Assembly (NCBI RefSeq): GCF_029167625.1
Contig: NZ_CP119145.1
Span: 3,968,001-4,032,000, forward strand
Direction: 5' to 3'
DNA length: 64,000 bases
Source of the DNA: Streptomyces sp. AM 4-1-1
Lineage (GTDB): Bacteria > Actinomycetota > Actinomycetes > Streptomycetales > Streptomycetaceae
Shown here: piece after piece, positions 44,135 to 52,082 of the stretch
Position numbering within the stretch: the first letter of the stretch is position 1
How the letters are laid out: every line of letters begins with the position of its first letter
Made by a program: the position numbers and the translations under genes
The notes under the pieces: generated by a model
Told to the model about the DNA's origin: nothing
What the model saw: the letters and a program-made list of their open reading frames with translations, nothing else
Database searches by the model: none

Positions 44135-44344
44135 GTGTTCGGGCTGGTCGGAAGCCGTATCTACTCGATCGTGATCGGGATCTCCCCCGCCGAGCCGGAC
44201 GTGATCGCGGGCGACATCACGGACTCCGCGCTGATGGACCACCTCATCCCGCGCAGCGACTACGTCGTCCACGCTGTGGCACTGGCCGACGTTGCCGAGT
44301 GCACCCGCAACAGGCGGTGCGAGGGACACCTCGCGCGACGCTAG
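44135..44344 (+). pseudogene. Fragment of an NAD-dependent epimerase/dehydratase
   Basis: This frame encodes VIAGDITDSALMDHLIPRSDYVVHAVALADVAECT, which matches the segment after the NAD-binding loop of extended SDR sugar epimerases/dehydratases. The Rossmann GxxGxxG start and the whole C-terminal catalytic part (YxxxK) are missing; the frame ends at TAG 44342-44344. The sequence before it is not SDR-like, so this looks like a relic left by recombination. It stands just before a glycosyltransferase, so the pair may be what is left of a sugar gene set. Confidence 0.6.
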
Positions 44345-44379
44345 CATCGGCACTCCGCCGACCACTGGAGTTCGCCACT

Positions 44380-45255
44380 ATGTCGTTGCCGCGTATCGGA
44401 GTCGTCGTCGTGACCATGGGCACCCGCCCACGGGAGCTGGAGGCTCTGCTCGCTTCAGTGGAGAAGCAGGATGTCCCTGCGGCACGGGTGGTTCTGGTGG
44501 GCAACGCGACATCCCTCACCGAGGTCGCGACGGACGCGACCAAGATCCCACTGAAAGAGAATCTGGGCTGTCCCGGTGGTCGCAACGTGGGGCTGGAGCT
44601 GTTGCGTGACTCGGGCGACGTCGACGTCGTCATCGAGCTTGACGACGACGGCCTGCTCATCGCCGACGACGTGTTCCGCAAGGTCCAGCGGCTGTTCGCG
44701 GAAGACCCGAAGCTGGGGATCATCGGATTCAGGGTCGCTGACGAGCACGGGCACACCGAGCGACGCTGGGTGCCCCGGCTGCGGGCGGACGATCCGATGC
44801 GCCGTGGTCCGGTGACCGCCTTCCTCGGCGGGGGTCACGCCTTCTCGATGCCCATGCTCCGGCAGACCGGCCTGTGGGCGGGGGAGTTCTTCTTCGGGCA
44901 TGAAGAGTCCGATCTGGCATGGCGTGCGCTCGACGCTGGATGGAAGATCCTTTACGAACCCGATCTAGTCCTCCAGCACCCGAAGACCTCGCCGGCCCGG
45001 CACGCGGTCTACTACCGGTTCACCGCCCGTAACCGGGTCTGGCTGGCCCGTCGGCGGCTTCCGGTCCTCCTGCTTCCGGTCTATCTCGGTGTGTGGATTC
45101 TGCTCACCATGGCGCGGACCCGGTCCCTGATGGGCCTGAAGGCGTGGTGGGGCGGCTTCTTCGAGGGCGTACGGACGTCGTGCGGCCCGCGCAAGCCGAT
45201 GAGGTGGCGCACGGTGTGGCGCATGACGCGGTTGGGGCGCCCGCCGATCCTTTGA
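44380..45255 (+). CDS. Family 2 glycosyltransferase
   Basis: The 291-residue protein has the GT2 fold start RIGVVVVTMGTRPRELEALLASV, the nucleotide-sugar DxD motif in VVIELDDDGLLIADD, FLGGGHAFSMPML, and the acceptor-side GEFFFGHEESDLAWRALDAGWKILYEPDL. A hydrophobic helix (LPVLLLPVYLGVWILLTM) near residue 235 can anchor it at the membrane. The start at 44380 has GGAG 10 nt upstream. The low third-position GC in parts of the gene and the epimerase fragment before it suggest acquired DNA. The acceptor is unknown. Confidence 0.85.
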   Translation: MSLPRIGVVVVTMGTRPRELEALLASVEKQDVPAARVVLVGNATSLTEVATDATKIPLKENLGCPGGRNVGLELLRDSGDVDVVIELDDDGLLIADDVFRKVQRLFAEDPKLGIIGFRVADEHGHTERRWVPRLRADDPMRRGPVTAFLGGGHAFSMPMLRQTGLWAGEFFFGHEESDLAWRALDAGWKILYEPDLVLQHPKTSPARHAVYYRFTARNRVWLARRRLPVLLLPVYLGVWILLTMARTRSLMGLKAWWGGFFEGVRTSCGPRKPMRWRTVWRMTRLGRPPIL

Positions 45256-45282
45256 GCGACTCCGGCGTCCGGCCGGACGGTC

Positions 45283-45438
45283 ATGGCGTGGAACTACTTC
45301 TCAGGAAAGCGCGATGTCGAGAAGTGCGCGATCGTCAACATCCCCATCGGGGGTAATGCCGACAAGGTGGACGGCGCGCGCCGTTGCCTACGCGCGTGGG
45401 AATGCGCCGGCCGTCCGGATCGGTCGCCGTGCACTTGA
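45283..45438 (+). CDS. Possible 51-residue hypothetical protein
   Basis: A short ORF begins MAWNYFSGKRDVEKCAIVNIPIGGNADKV and ends at TGA 45436. There is no clear ribosome binding site and no recognised domain. It could be a remnant of a longer gene. The rest of 45256-45514 shows nothing else. Confidence 0.2.
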   Translation: MAWNYFSGKRDVEKCAIVNIPIGGNADKVDGARRCLRAWECAGRPDRSPCT

Positions 45439-45514
45439 CGCTCTTGTTCCGCCCCGGTGACCCCGCGATCGCGGTGCGGCGAGGGTGCGGCGTTCTCGGG
45501 ACATGCGTGGAGCG

Positions 45515-45706
45515 CTACAACAGGTGGTCGGCCTTACCGGCTTTGATGTCCCGGACGAGGTTGCGCAGGGCTTCGCGGGTGTCCGTGATGTAGTTCCCCT
45601 CCTGACCGGCGACCGAGATGTATGCGTTGCCCTCGGCGTCGGTGCCGATGCGGAAGCAGTTGTTGCCTTCGCCGCAGAAGGCGTCTTCCCAGTTGATCTC
45701 TGTCAT
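45515..45706 (-). CDS. DUF397-like small protein
   Basis: The 63-residue protein starts at 45706 with GAGGAG at good spacing. It contains INWEDAFCGEGNNCFRIGTDAEGNAYISV and the C-terminal ALRNLVRDIKAGKADHLL, which resembles the last helix of DUF397 proteins. In Streptomyces these are nearly always encoded behind a Scr1-type XRE regulator, as here (11-bp gap). The partner is thought to modulate the regulator; an antitoxin-like function has been suggested for some pairs. Confidence 0.75.
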   Translation of the reverse strand: MTEINWEDAFCGEGNNCFRIGTDAEGNAYISVAGQEGNYITDTREALRNLVRDIKAGKADHLL

Positions 45707-45717
45707 GGTCAAGCTCC

Positions 45718-46569
45718 TCATAGTTCTCTGATGACACCGTGGATGAAGTCGCGCGAGTCCTGTGGCGACAGACTCTTCTCGTTCATCCACTCCAAGTGGG
45801 CTCGGTACTTGGCAAGTTGAGGCTCCGCATGCATGAACTCCGGCCCGTGCGCCGAATCGAGTTGTACCGTGTCCAGCTGAGGTACGGGCCCCTCGGCGTA
45901 GAGCAGAGCATGTCCGGCGCCTGGGAAGCTGCCGCACTCGAAAGGCACTATGCGAATGGTGATGGCGTCCTGCTCGCTCGCCTCGGCCAAGGCGCTGAGC
46001 TGGCTTCTGGTTGCAGCGCGTCCGCCGAAGAGCATGCGCAGGGCGGCCTCGTGCACGTATCCGATGTAATCGACGGGTTGTTCCCGGCTCAGCACGCGTT
46101 GCCGCTCCGTCCGATGAGCCACGCGTAGTTCGACTTCGAGTGGTGAAAGCGCGGGAAGCACTGTAGCGAAGACGCTGCGGGCGTAGTCCTCGGTCTGGAG
46201 CAGCCCTGGCACGTGCACCGTCTGGATCGTCTGGATTCGGGCCGCGTGCCACTCCAACTCGACGATGTCCAAGAGCCCCGGCGACAACCTTCCCCGGTAC
46301 TCGTCCCACCAGTTGCGCTGTGGTGTCTCCGTGAGATCGACAAGGGCGGACAGGTACCGCTCGTTCGTGCACTCGCAGTGGGTGGCGAGGGTGCGCAGGC
46401 GCTCGGGGCTGATGTTGCGGACACCTGACTCGATGTTCGAGATCTTGCCCCGGTCGACGCCGAGCAGACCGGCCGCGTACTCGGCCGACAGTCCCGCCTC
46501 CGTGCGCATCTTGCGGATCTCCGCACCGAGCCTCCGCTGCCGCTGTGTGGGGATGGTTCTTGGTGGCAT
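45718..46569 (-). CDS. Scr1-family XRE transcriptional regulator (HTH plus DUF5753)
   Basis: The 283-residue protein has an N-terminal XRE helix-turn-helix (LGAEIRKMRTEAGLSAEYAAGLLGVDRGKISNIESGVRNISPERLRTLA) and a DUF5753 ligand-type domain (WWDEYRGRLSPGLLDIVELEWHAARIQTIQTVHVPGLLQTEDYAR...LRVAHRTERQRVL). The ATG at 46569 has AAAGG upstream. It is followed by the DUF397-like gene. Such pairs are highly amplified in Streptomyces and take part in developmental control. Confidence 0.92.
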   Translation of the reverse strand: MPPRTIPTQRQRRLGAEIRKMRTEAGLSAEYAAGLLGVDRGKISNIESGVRNISPERLRTLATHCECTNERYLSALVDLTETPQRNWWDEYRGRLSPGLLDIVELEWHAARIQTIQTVHVPGLLQTEDYARSVFATVLPALSPLEVELRVAHRTERQRVLSREQPVDYIGYVHEAALRMLFGGRAATRSQLSALAEASEQDAITIRIVPFECGSFPGAGHALLYAEGPVPQLDTVQLDSAHGPEFMHAEPQLAKYRAHLEWMNEKSLSPQDSRDFIHGVIREL

Positions 46570-46887
46570 CGAATGCCTTTCATGTCCGATCTGTTGCTCA
46601 GTCTGCCGGGAATCACCAGCGCGATCCATGGAGGTGGTTAATTTCCCACCATCAAGGTGGCGCATGCTGTGATTATTGCTCTACCTTAAGTGACGCGACG
46701 CTCACTCAACGCGAGAACGAAGCGCATCGAGCGAGCCTGCCCGTTTGCTCCTGCCCTGGGAGGGGTGTGCTCGCGTCAGGGAGACGAGCCACTGTCTCGC
46801 CGTGCCGTCGTATGCCCGAGGGCAGCCCCGCCTGCCCGTCCACTCACCTCACCACCCCCCATCACCGCATCAGCGAGCGGAGTTGTC
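46570..46887. other. Divergent intergenic region before the ATPase-like gene
   Basis: These 318 bp lie between divergent genes. A small inverted repeat AGTGA/TCACT (46689-46693, 46702-46706) lies in an A/T-richer part and could bind a regulator. Nothing else was seen. Confidence 0.35.
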
Positions 46888-47523
46888 ATGCTTGAGAGTG
46901 CTTCCACCCCCGTGCCCGCCGCACACGGTTCAGTCAGCGGCGCGCCCACCGGAACCGTCGCCCGCCAGGTCCCGTCCAGGGGTGGACCGCGCCTGGACCA
47001 GGCGCCCCCGATCGTCTTCGCGCCCCTGGGCCTGCGGGCCGTCCCGCGGTTCACCCAGTGCCCGCCGCCGCTCCTGGACCTGGCGGAGCCGGACGCGGGA
47101 AACCTCGCGTACGAGATGGCGCTGCCCTCGGCGGCCGTCTCGCCCGCCATCGCCCGGGAGGCCGCCGAGGTCATTCTCGACGCGCACCTCCTGGACGAGA
47201 AGGTGATCGGGTCGGCGCTCCTCCTGGTCCACGAACTCGTTGCGTACGCCTGCCGGTTCACGGGGGCCGGGGAGCAGGTGCACCTGGCGCTGCGGTCGGT
47301 GGAGGACGGCCTCCAGGTCACGGTGTACGACACGCACGCGGCGCACTCCCACCCCCGGCTCGCGGCGTTCTGCGACGAGCGCCGCCGGGCCGCGCTCGAA
47401 CGGATTCCGGAACTGGTGGAGGCGCATCTCGGTGCCTGGGGCTTCGGCGCGACGTACCCGCCCGGCGCCGGAACGTGCACCTGGGCCGGCCTGGCCTGCA
47501 CTCCGCCCGGCCGGGCCGCCTGA
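46888..47523 (+). CDS. Degenerate ATP-binding (anti-sigma/GHKL-like) regulatory protein
   Basis: The 211-residue protein resembles the small GHKL ATP-binding proteins found beside Scr1-type XRE/DUF397 pairs. AREAAEVILDAHLLDEKVIGSALLLVHELVAYACRFT corresponds to the N-box helix (usual ELVTNAVRH), and LQVTVYDTHAAHSHPRL to the G1 box (usual VWDxG). Key residues of the ATP lid are changed (VAYACRFT instead of VTNAVRH), so ATP binding may be lost. The start at 46888 has CGGAG upstream. Confidence 0.6.
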   Translation: MLESASTPVPAAHGSVSGAPTGTVARQVPSRGGPRLDQAPPIVFAPLGLRAVPRFTQCPPPLLDLAEPDAGNLAYEMALPSAAVSPAIAREAAEVILDAHLLDEKVIGSALLLVHELVAYACRFTGAGEQVHLALRSVEDGLQVTVYDTHAAHSHPRLAAFCDERRRAALERIPELVEAHLGAWGFGATYPPGAGTCTWAGLACTPPGRAA

Positions 47524-47841
47524 CCACCGGCCGCAGGTCGCGCGAGGCCGCCCCGCTGAAGCGGGCGCGGTGACCTCGCGTCGCATCGCGGAGAGATCCG
47601 GACGTACGCCGGGCGCCCGAGCTTGCCCGCGTCGGCCGCCGTGGACGAAGCGGGGGCTCACGCCGTGATCCGCTCGTCCGTCACCCGGAGACGTTCCCGG
47701 TGTCAGGGCTTTCCGAACTTCCCGAAGAACGGCGTCCGGGCGTTCGGCGCGTTGCCTTGCGAAGGCAAGTCCGAGAAGCAACAGGTTAGTTGTGCGTCAG
47801 CCCTTAAGATGCCCTGACAGCTTCAAGACGAGGGTGGTGCC
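47524..47841. other. Intergenic region upstream of the TetR gene
   Basis: These 318 bp carry no credible gene. They contain the 17-bp palindrome described separately and an A/T-richer stretch (about 47760-47815) likely to hold the TetR promoter. Confidence 0.5.
47752..47768. promoter_or_regulatory. 17-bp palindrome, candidate TetR operator
   Basis: TTGCCTTGCGAAGGCAA has perfect 7-bp arms around GCG. It lies 73 bp before the GTG of the TetR gene, where autoregulatory operators of this family are usual. Confidence 0.6.
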
Positions 47842-48471
47842 GTGGGTCACCGTGAAGATCTGTTGGAGGGCGCGAAGCGCTGTCTGCTGGAGAAGGGGTT
47901 CGCCCGCACGAGTGCGCGTGACATCGTGGCCGCGTCGGGGACCAATCTGGCATCCATCGGGTACCACTACGGCTCCAAGGACGCCCTGTTGGCCCAGGCG
48001 TACGTACAGGCGATCCAGGACTGGGCCGACGAATTCGAGCCGGACACGGCCATCGGCGCCGATCTCGAATCGGCGGAGTCCGCGATCGACCGGTTCGAGA
48101 TGGTCTGGAACCGAATCATCGAACTCTTCCCCGCCCGCAAGTCCCTCTGGGTGCTGAGCGTGGAGGTCGCGGTGCGGGCCGAAAAGTTGCCGGACGTGCG
48201 TGAAGGGCTGTCCAGGGCCCAGCCGTTCGGCTGGTCGGCGCTGGTCGCCCTCTTCCATGGTATCGACGAGAGCGAGGTCGACGAGCAACTCGCGATGACT
48301 CTCGGCCAGCTCTACGCGGCGCTCCTGAACGGGGTGATGTCGCTCTGGCTGTTCTCCCCCGAGACCGCCCCCTCCGGGCGGAACCTGGCCGAGGCGATGC
48401 GCGCCATGCTGGCTCTCCACGGCGGCGAGGCGGCCGCCGGTCCGGGCGGGCCGGTCCCCGCCGCCCGCTGA
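47842..48471 (+). CDS. TetR-family transcriptional regulator
   Basis: The 209-residue protein has the N-terminal TetR DNA-binding domain (HREDLLEGAKRCLLEKGFARTSARDIVAASGTNLASIGYHYGSKDALLAQAYVQAIQDWA) and a helical ligand domain. The GTG at 47842 has GAGGGTGG upstream. It is convergent with the PqqD-like gene. The palindrome in its promoter may be its operator. It could control a drug exporter or the macrolactam cluster to its right, but no target is shown. Confidence 0.92.
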   Translation: MGHREDLLEGAKRCLLEKGFARTSARDIVAASGTNLASIGYHYGSKDALLAQAYVQAIQDWADEFEPDTAIGADLESAESAIDRFEMVWNRIIELFPARKSLWVLSVEVAVRAEKLPDVREGLSRAQPFGWSALVALFHGIDESEVDEQLAMTLGQLYAALLNGVMSLWLFSPETAPSGRNLAEAMRAMLALHGGEAAAGPGGPVPAAR

Positions 48472-48481
48472 CCCGGTGCGC

Positions 48482-48501
48482 ACGGGCCCCGGACGGCCCG
48501 T
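48482..48501. terminator. Short hairpin between convergent TetR and PqqD-like genes
   Basis: ACGGGCC (48482-48488) and GGCCCGT (48495-48501) form a perfect 7-bp stem with a 6-nt loop. Confidence 0.5.
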
Positions 48502-48509
48502 CAGGCCAC

Positions 48510-48860
48510 CTACGGCTCCACGCGCACCAGTCCGGCGTCCCGCAGCTCGCTCACCCAGATGTCCATGTCGGTACGGGTGTTCTCCGGGTCCGTGGACCAC
48601 AGGCGCGCCAGCATCTCGGCGGCGGGTTCGAGATGGCCGTCGTGCTGGCGTAACGCGATCCACATGGCCGCGGCCACGGGGCCGCAGCGGAAGCTGGTAC
48701 CGCAGGCGTCCAGGAGCAGTTCGAGCGATCCGTCCTCGGTCACCCGGGTGGTGACACCGCGCTCGGGTCGTACCGGCACTCTGGCCTCCGTAGTCGATAG
48801 CCGGGCAGTGGCGGCCGACCACGAGAAGGGCGTGGGGCCGGTGAGTGGGGGGTGAGGCAT
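48510..48860 (-). CDS. PqqD-like small protein (orphan peptide-chaperone type)
   Basis: The protein has 116 residues. The second half, RVTEDGSLELLLDACGTSFRCGPVAAAMWIALRQHDGHLEPAAEMLARLWSTDPENTRTDMDIWVSELRDAGLVRV, has the layout of PqqD/RiPP-recognition winged helices: two short strands, a helix bundle, and the usual terminal W-V-x-E-L-x-x-x-G-L-V. PqqD-type domains bind the leader of ribosomal peptides. No precursor peptide or modifying enzyme is seen beside it. The start at 48860 lacks a strong ribosome binding site; a GTG 78 bp inside is possible. A paired TAGAC element lies 95-123 bp upstream. Confidence 0.65.
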   Translation of the reverse strand: MPHPPLTGPTPFSWSAATARLSTTEARVPVRPERGVTTRVTEDGSLELLLDACGTSFRCGPVAAAMWIALRQHDGHLEPAAEMLARLWSTDPENTRTDMDIWVSELRDAGLVRVEP

Positions 48861-48954
48861 CGAGAGATCCGTTGGGTTCCACGGACGTCGACCGGGGACG
48901 GCTGTGTGTGCGGGCTCCGGGCGGTGAGCGGACGAACCGGGCCCTCGCCGTTTA

Positions 48955-48983
48955 TAGACGTTAGTCTAGTACGGTCGTCTAGA
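48955..48983. promoter_or_regulatory. Overlapping TAGAC/GTCTA inverted repeats, candidate operator
   Basis: TAGACGTTAGTCTA (48955-48968) is followed by a further CGTCTA half-site (48976-48981), so TAGACG and CGTCTA also form a wider inverted pair. The element lies in a distinctly AT-rich 35-bp stretch upstream of the PqqD-like gene. It looks like a repressor-controlled promoter; the regulator is unknown. Confidence 0.5.
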
Positions 48984-49079
48984 TTCTGGGGCGCCTTGAA
49001 AGACTCTGGCCGAATCGCGTCTGTTCGCAGGGCCGCAGGGGCCTCTCCGGGGATGGAGGGCGGGAAGCGGCGCGGACGG

Positions 49080-49114
49080 CACAATGCCCCGGAGCGGACT
49101 CCGAGGGCATTGTG
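49080..49114 (-). terminator. Terminator of the type II thioesterase gene
   Basis: A 15-bp stem (CACAATGCCC with GGGCATTGTG, extended by CGGAG/CTCCG with one bulged A) has a 4-nt loop and lies 38 bp past the thioesterase stop. Confidence 0.85.
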
Positions 49115-49151
49115 GGTGGGCGCGTCTCGCGCGGGCCGGGCCGGCTTCTGC

Positions 49152-49916
49152 TCAGAGGGCCGGAGAGGTCCCCCGCAGGGAACACCGGACGATGTCGAGA
49201 ACGGCCGCCGTGTGGGTGTTGAGGAAGAAGTGGCCGCCGGGGAACAGCTGGAGGCGGAACGCGCCCGTGGTGTGGTCCTCCCAGGACTCGGCCTCGGCGA
49301 CGGTCACTTGGGGATCGTTGTCACCGATGAGCGCGACGACGGGACAGGCGAGCGGTGGGCCCGGCCGGTGCCGGTAGGTCTCCACCGCCTTGTAGTCGCT
49401 ACGGACCGCCGGAAGGATCATCCGCAGGATCTCCGGGTCGCCCAGCACGGCCGAGTCCGTCCCGCTCAGCCGGGTGATGTCCTCGACGAGGCGGTCGTCG
49501 TCCGCCAGGTGCACGGTCTCCCGCCGCACCCGTGAGGGGGCGCGCCGCCCCGACACGACGAGCCCCGTCACCGGTGTGCCGCCCGCCTCCAGCCTGCGAG
49601 CCACCTCGTACGCGACCATGGCTCCCATGCTGTGACCGAACAGGGTCACCGGCACATCGGTCCACGGGGCCAGTTGCCCGACGGCGAGATCGGCCAGCGC
49701 CTCGATGTCCTCGACACAGGGCTCGTGCCTGCGGTCCTGGCGGCCGGGGTACTGCACGGCGAGCACGTCCGTCTCCGGCGACAGCGAACGTGACACCGGA
49801 AAGTAGTACGTGGCCGAACCGCCGGCGTGCGGGAAGCAGACCAGTCGCCCGGCGGCTTCGGGCGCCGGGTGGAAACGGCGAATCCAGGGGCCGGTCTCCC
49901 GGGGGGCTCGTGTCAT
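49152..49916 (-). CDS. Type II (editing) thioesterase
   Basis: The 254-residue alpha/beta hydrolase is typical of PKS/NRPS-associated external thioesterases: FPHAGGSATYYFP, QYPGRQDRR, the nucleophile S96 in FGHSMGAM, the Asp in LIGDNDPQV, and the His in FPGGHFFL. It removes blocked or misprimed acyl groups from carrier proteins. It is divergent from the VinK-like acyltransferase and starts at ATG 49916 with AAGGAT upstream. It marks the left part of the macrolactam cluster. Confidence 0.94.
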   Translation of the reverse strand: MTRAPRETGPWIRRFHPAPEAAGRLVCFPHAGGSATYYFPVSRSLSPETDVLAVQYPGRQDRRHEPCVEDIEALADLAVGQLAPWTDVPVTLFGHSMGAMVAYEVARRLEAGGTPVTGLVVSGRRAPSRVRRETVHLADDDRLVEDITRLSGTDSAVLGDPEILRMILPAVRSDYKAVETYRHRPGPPLACPVVALIGDNDPQVTVAEAESWEDHTTGAFRLQLFPGGHFFLNTHTAAVLDIVRCSLRGTSPAL

Positions 49917-50716
49917 CTCTTGGACATCCTTCTGTAGGACCCGCGGGACCGTGGAGCCGCGGCGGGCGTGGAGCGGTCCGGCACGGAACGGTCCGGCGTG
50001 GAGCGGTCCGTGCGGAGTGGTCCGGCGTGGTGCCGGAGCACGCCCGGGTGCTCCTGGTCCCCGCCGGGCGGGAACCGGTCAGCCGGTCAACCGGCCACAT
50101 CGACGGGTCCGGCGGTCCGGTACGGTCGCTCCGCCCCGGGCGGGCCGCTGTTCGGCCGGCCGCGCCCCCGGCCCCGCGGGTGCGGCGGGCCCGAGTCCGG
50201 GAGTTCGGGGACCCGGAGAACGTGAGCACGGTGGGAACGGTGGGAACGGTCCTCATTGAAGCCGTGGGCGGCGGTCGTGGACTCCCCTAAGTTCCGTCCG
50301 GCGCCCCCTACGCCCCGGCGCCGTCCCACACCGGTCCCCGCTTCCCCGCCCCCTGCCCGTCGGCCTGTCCGTACCCGCCCGACCGACCCGTAGGGGCTGT
50401 ACGGGGCGGCGCCCGGTGGACGCGAAGTCCCTTTCCACGCCGAGCGTGCGCCGGGGTCGCGCCGAGCGCGCGCCGGGTCCGTACCGAATGCGTGGGCGTA
50501 CGCGTACCGAGTGCGTCGGCGCGACCGTACCGAGTGCGTCGCCGTGCCCGAGCCTCCGGGCCGGGCCACCGTCAACGTACTTCGCGTCCGGAACCTTAGG
50601 GGTTTTGGCATCGGTGGCGCAGACCGCAGCCTGAAGGCCGAATCGGGGCCGTACACGGAACACACCGCCGGGCCGGTCCCGGCAGGGCGACGTGGTGAAG
50701 GGCAGGCAGGACACAC
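49917..50716. promoter_or_regulatory. 800-bp divergent control region of the macrolactam cluster
   Basis: This long stretch lies between the thioesterase (-) and the acyltransferase (+). It contains two sets of degenerate direct repeats: cggcgtggagcggtcc-type units at about 49965-50030 and cgtaccgagtgcgtcg-type units at about 50478-50545. ORFs that cross it are low-complexity and without ribosome binding sites. The AT-richer piece around 50578-50620 may hold the promoter of the acyltransferase operon. Confidence 0.5.
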
Positions 50717-51664
50717 ATGACGACCGACTTCCGGGCAGGCGGTGCGCTGGTCTTCCCCGGCATGAGTCCGACCCGGTTCCAGGAGTCCGCCAAGTTCATG
50801 CTCGTCAATCCCGTCGCCCGCCGCATGGTCGCCGAGGCCGACGCGGTGCTCGGCTACTCCCTCGTCGACAGGTACCGGCAGGCGGAGGGTGACTACTCCG
50901 AGTACGCGCAGGTCGCCTTCCTCGTCAACTGCCTCGCCCTGGCGCGGTGGGCGCGGGACCGGTTCGACCCCGAGCCCGCGTTCTGCGTCGGCCCCAGCTT
51001 CGGCGGGAAGACCGCGGCGGCCTACTGCCGTGTGCTGGACTTCCCCGAAGCGGTGCTCCTGACCGCGCGCTGGGCGCGTCTGCTGGACGCGTGGTTCGCC
51101 GAGAACTACCACGACGTCGTCACGCACTCCTTCACCCGCGTCCCGCGCCGCGAACTGGACAAGGTGCTGGCCGAACTCGACGAACAGGGCGAGTGGTACG
51201 AGATCTCCTGCCACGTCGACGAGGACTTCTTCATGGTGTCGCTGCGCGAGCACCTGGTGGAACCGCTCGGCCGGCGGCTGCGCTCGGTCGGCGGCCTCCC
51301 GCTGTATACGATGCGTCCGCCGATGCACGCGAGCCGCTTCGCCCCGCTGCGCGAGCTGGCCGAGAAGGAACTCTTCGACGGCCTCACCTTCCGTGACCCG
51401 GACATCCCCGTCGTCGCCGACCAGGACGGCACCCTGCTGACCACCGGCGCGCAGGTGCGCGCCATGCTCCTGGACGGATTCACCCGGCCCGTGCGCTGGC
51501 CCGCCGTCGTCGGGACGCTGCGGGAGCACGGCGTCACCCGGCTGTACGTGGCCGGTCAGGACAGCCTGTTCGGCCGGGTCCCCGTCACCACCGGTGCCTT
51601 CGAGGTCGTCGCCGTCGATCCACGGTCGGCGCTGCTGCCCGTCCGCCGGAGCCTCGCCGCCTGA
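50717..51664 (+). CDS. VinK-like trans-acting acyltransferase
   Basis: This 315-residue acyltransferase resembles malonyl-CoA:ACP transferases in fold but has GPSFGG (S94) in place of GHSxGE, and PMHASRF with the catalytic His H204. VinK of vicenistatin biosynthesis, with the same exchange as I recall, moves an aminoacyl-dipeptide starter from a free carrier protein to the loading ACP of the PKS rather than malonyl from CoA. The PKS here begins with an ACP, as needed. Its ATG has no strong ribosome binding site except GGCAGG at about 12-nt distance. It is the first gene of the rightward operon. Confidence 0.85.
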   Translation: MTTDFRAGGALVFPGMSPTRFQESAKFMLVNPVARRMVAEADAVLGYSLVDRYRQAEGDYSEYAQVAFLVNCLALARWARDRFDPEPAFCVGPSFGGKTAAAYCRVLDFPEAVLLTARWARLLDAWFAENYHDVVTHSFTRVPRRELDKVLAELDEQGEWYEISCHVDEDFFMVSLREHLVEPLGRRLRSVGGLPLYTMRPPMHASRFAPLRELAEKELFDGLTFRDPDIPVVADQDGTLLTTGAQVRAMLLDGFTRPVRWPAVVGTLREHGVTRLYVAGQDSLFGRVPVTTGAFEVVAVDPRSALLPVRRSLAA

Positions 51665-52082
51665 GGCGCCCCTCGATCCCGGGCGGGCGCGCCATGTCCG
51701 TCCCAGCACCTCGCCCCGCGTCGCCGGAACGTCCGCGCGCATCCGGTACGACGAACACCCCCGCACCTCGCGGCGCACCGGTCCCGACGCCACGCGACCG
51801 TCCACCGGGGAGCGCGGGGCCCTTCGCCGCGGTGGCCCCGCACGCGGCTCCGGCGGGGTCGCTCCCGGGCCGGCGCCGCGTTCCGGACACGGCGACACGG
51901 CGACACGGCGCGCGACGCACGGGACGACCGCCGGAACCGCCGACCCGAACGACCCGAGGGGCGGACGACCCGACCGACCCGAACGAGCCGACGGCTCGAC
52001 GACCCGACCGACCCGACCGACCCGAACGACCCACCTGACCCGACGGCTCGACGATCCGACCGACCCGACCGAGAGGCCCTTC
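51665..52082. repeat. Intergenic stretch with GACCCGAC-type direct repeats
   Basis: Of these 418 bp between the acyltransferase and TIM-barrel genes, about 51938-52075 consists of degenerate 8- to 17-bp repeats of gacccgaccgacccgaac type. The frame of the next gene is open through it, but the ribosome binding site GAGAGG before the ATG at 52083 argues that it is untranslated. Confidence 0.7.
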
